Part shown: positions 4,997 to 6,219 of the stretch, piece after piece | Numbering within the stretch: the first letter of the stretch is position 1 | Layout of the letters: every line of letters starts with the position of its first letter | Source of the DNA: Candidatus Helarchaeota archaeon | GTDB taxonomy: Archaea > Asgardarchaeota > Lokiarchaeia > Helarchaeales > HEL-GB-A | DNA: 6,219 nt | Reading direction: 5' to 3' | Assembly (NCBI GenBank): GCA_016840125.1 | Contig: JAEOSY010000204.1 | Location: 1 to 6,219, forward strand | Notes under the pieces: generated by a model | Seen by the model: the letters and a program-made list of their open reading frames with translations, nothing else | What the model was told of the DNA's origin: nothing | Database searches by the model: none | Made by a program: the position numbers and the translations under genes

Positions 4997-6067
4997 ATGA
5001 TAGTATACATGTTATTGATAAAAATGACGGTAGATCTTAATAATTTTGTTGAATTAGAAACAGAAAAAATGCGCAAAAGTGAGTCAGAAGAAGAGGAAAT
5101 GCGCAAAACGGCAAAATGCGCAAATCCAGTTGAAATTACCTTCTTTTGTGAACTTGAGGGATATGATATAAAAACGTTGAATACGACAACTGGGAAGGGA
5201 TCTTATATGCTCAAAGTCGGGCAGAAAAACGTAGTCGTTTCCTATACCTCAAAAAGAACGACCAAGCAGAAAAATGTTCCTCTTACTCTATATAAAATGA
5301 AGGGATTACGAGGTTTTCTGCGCAGGGCTGCTGAGGCGCGGCTGTTGAGGCATGGAAAAAGTCCTTGCTGTCCAACTGCTAATTATCCGCACGAGGAGAT
5401 TCTAGAAAAACATGTCGAACTGGGGTATCATGAACAAGGAACATGTACACCAATGTGTATGGTGCGGCGACTATTTGGGAGTTTGTATAACCCTGCTTCG
5501 ATCAAAATCACACCCCCCTATATTGCCAAAGCCACCCTTGAAAATATCCCTACCGAAGTGAATCAATACTTGGATGAGAATATCAAGACAATTTTTGGAT
5601 TCGATTATTGCGTTGTTTTTCACAATGGGGAGTCGACACTCAAGGTGGAAACATTTAACATCATCAATCGAGCAACAGAGATGGCAGTTAATAACTTCAT
5701 GAAGCATACTGCAAATGGGACCTTTCCATTCAAAGTGGTCTTTTCACTGAATTCTGGGACGGGACAAGAATTTATCGAAAATATCGGTTTTTTCCTTGCA
5801 TCACTTAATGAGATCAATCGAGAGAACGGAATACAAATCGGAGCGGATAAGAATAACGGCTCTGGGCAAGTCAAAATTCACGTCAAGGATTTCAAAATAA
5901 ACCAAAAAATCCCTGAGATAGAAGGATTTGTCAAAAATGAGAAGAGTCAGGAACACACTGTTAAATTCGGTGATGTAGAAATTCAAGATTCCATAACAGA
6001 ATATTACCTAGAATCCACCTTTGGAAAGTATGCTGTAGATGCATTTAATGCACTTGTGGGGATTTAA
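4997..6067 (+). CDS. Cas7-like RAMP protein (CRISPR effector backbone subunit), type III/IV-like
   Basis: Taken as 356 residues from ATG 4997, the first ATG after the predicted transcription start. The frame opens earlier at ATG 4979, and ATGs at 5024, 5069 and 5099 are also possible because the first 40 residues (acidic, 'SESEEEE') precede the recognisable fold. From there: 'VEITFFCELEG', a first beta strand; 'MKGLRGFLRRAAEARLL' (101-117), the LRG-x-LRRA helix seen in type III and IV Cas7 proteins; 'CTPMCMVRRLFGS' (150-162), the C-x(2,3)-C-x-LFG motif; 'ETFNIINRATE' followed by 'NGTFPFKVVFSL', the usual strand pair; and 'NGIQIGADKNNGSGQV' (278-292), the glycine-rich G-G-x(3)-G-x-G-x-V loop. 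Cas7 subunits polymerise along crRNA. Length and motifs are nearest to Csm3/Csf2-like proteins, but the subtype is inference. The next gene begins 2 bp downstream, so this heads an operon. Confidence 0.7.
   Translation: MIVYMLLIKMTVDLNNFVELETEKMRKSESEEEEMRKTAKCANPVEITFFCELEGYDIKTLNTTTGKGSYMLKVGQKNVVVSYTSKRTTKQKNVPLTLYKMKGLRGFLRRAAEARLLRHGKSPCCPTANYPHEEILEKHVELGYHEQGTCTPMCMVRRLFGSLYNPASIKITPPYIAKATLENIPTEVNQYLDENIKTIFGFDYCVVFHNGESTLKVETFNIINRATEMAVNNFMKHTANGTFPFKVVFSLNSGTGQEFIENIGFFLASLNEINRENGIQIGADKNNGSGQVKIHVKDFKINQKIPEIEGFVKNEKSQEHTVKFGDVEIQDSITEYYLESTFGKYAVDAFNALVGI
5069..5124 (+). repeat. Three copies of ATGCGCAAA at the start of the Cas7-like gene
   Basis: Exact 9-mers lie at 5069-5077, 5099-5107 and 5116-5124. 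The first two are in frame and encode Met-Arg-Lys, making both possible starts; the third is out of frame. They may mark duplicated start sites, a protein-binding site or simple local duplication. Confidence 0.55.
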
Positions 6068-6069
6068 GC

Positions 6070-6219
6070 GTGCAATTTTTACGTGCTGAGTTCCAAATAA
6101 TAAATCCGCTAGTGCATAATACACAGTTTATTAGTGGAAATTACTTTCATCGTAACTTCAATCATAACACCAATGACTTCGGAGTCATTGTTGAACAAAG
6201 GAAAAGGGATGTAGTAGAA
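6070..6219 (+). CDS. Start of a second operon gene, possibly another RAMP-type (Cas5/Cas6/Cas7) subunit, truncated by the window edge
   Basis: GTG 6070 opens a frame that stays open for 50 codons to the right edge. The upstream in-frame stop is at 6046-6048, and no other usable start lies between, so GTG is the likely initiator. It lies 2 bp after the stop of the Cas7-like gene, with a weak GGGG 7 nt upstream, suggesting translational coupling. The peptide begins 'FLRAEFQIINPLVHNTQFI', a beta strand of the type 'L-x-x-x-F-x-I-x-x-P-L' that opens many RAMP proteins, followed by 'SGNYFHRNF'. This would suit the next crRNP subunit, but 50 residues are too few for a family call. Confidence 0.5.
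   Translation, partial: MQFLRAEFQIINPLVHNTQFISGNYFHRNFNHNTNDFGVIVEQRKRDVVE

Noticed and set aside
5471..5986. Minus-strand frames of 61-84 codons within the Cas7-like gene
   Set aside because: They are antisense shadows. The plus-strand frame carries clear RAMP motifs across the same interval.

Overview
The window looks archaeal, possibly from an uncultured lineage such as Asgard. The signs are TATA-like boxes ahead of genes, poly-T tracts after genes, a Shine-Dalgarno of the GAGGTGAT type, and a 43-residue frame resembling an archaeal surface-protein sorting tail (Ile-Pro-Gly-Phe, hydrophobic segment, basic end). GC content is moderate by eye. The assignment to archaea is inference and no marker gene settles it.

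Left third (1-2210, minus strand): a compact two-gene unit. A Gfo/Idh/MocA-family NAD(P)-dependent oxidoreductase (2167 to 977) is followed after 17 bp by a DUF362-family iron-sulfur protein with two four-cysteine clusters (959 to the left edge, truncated by the window). They are probably co-transcribed and belong to ordinary redox or sugar-type metabolism. The 190-bp divergent region 2210-2403 separates them from the rightward genes and carries TATA-like elements and a pair of inverted 15-bp motifs.

Middle (2404-4631, plus strand): three overlapping frames. The first encodes a small helical protein with three Trp-centred repeats of about 60 residues. The second encodes a winged-helix-like segment plus half of a cysteine cluster. 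The third encodes the other half of that cluster, a CX2C-X14-CX2C zinc ribbon, a very basic linker and a Cas1-like catalytic domain with the Glu/His/Asp residues in place. Each frame passes to the next by a +1 shift at its stop codon, and the cysteine cluster is split across the second junction. The most economical reading is one long gene, or two, interrupted by frameshifts (mutation, assembly error or programmed shift). The Cas1 part has no recognisable N-terminal beta domain.

Right (4632-6219, plus strand): an A+T-rich intergenic stretch of about 365 bp holds the sorting-tail-like small frame, a 9-bp inverted repeat, two T-tracts and a TATA box. Next comes a Cas7-like RAMP protein, closest by eye to the type III/IV Cas7 group (Csm3/Csf2-like). 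Two bases further on is the start of another gene that runs off the right edge and may be a second RAMP-type subunit.

Read together, a Cas1-like integrase with unusual N-terminal modules next to a Cas7-like backbone gene suggests the edge of an unclassified CRISPR-related or Cas1/RAMP locus. No repeat array, Cas2, Cas6, Cas3 or Cas10 is visible here, so its type and whether it works cannot be decided from this window.
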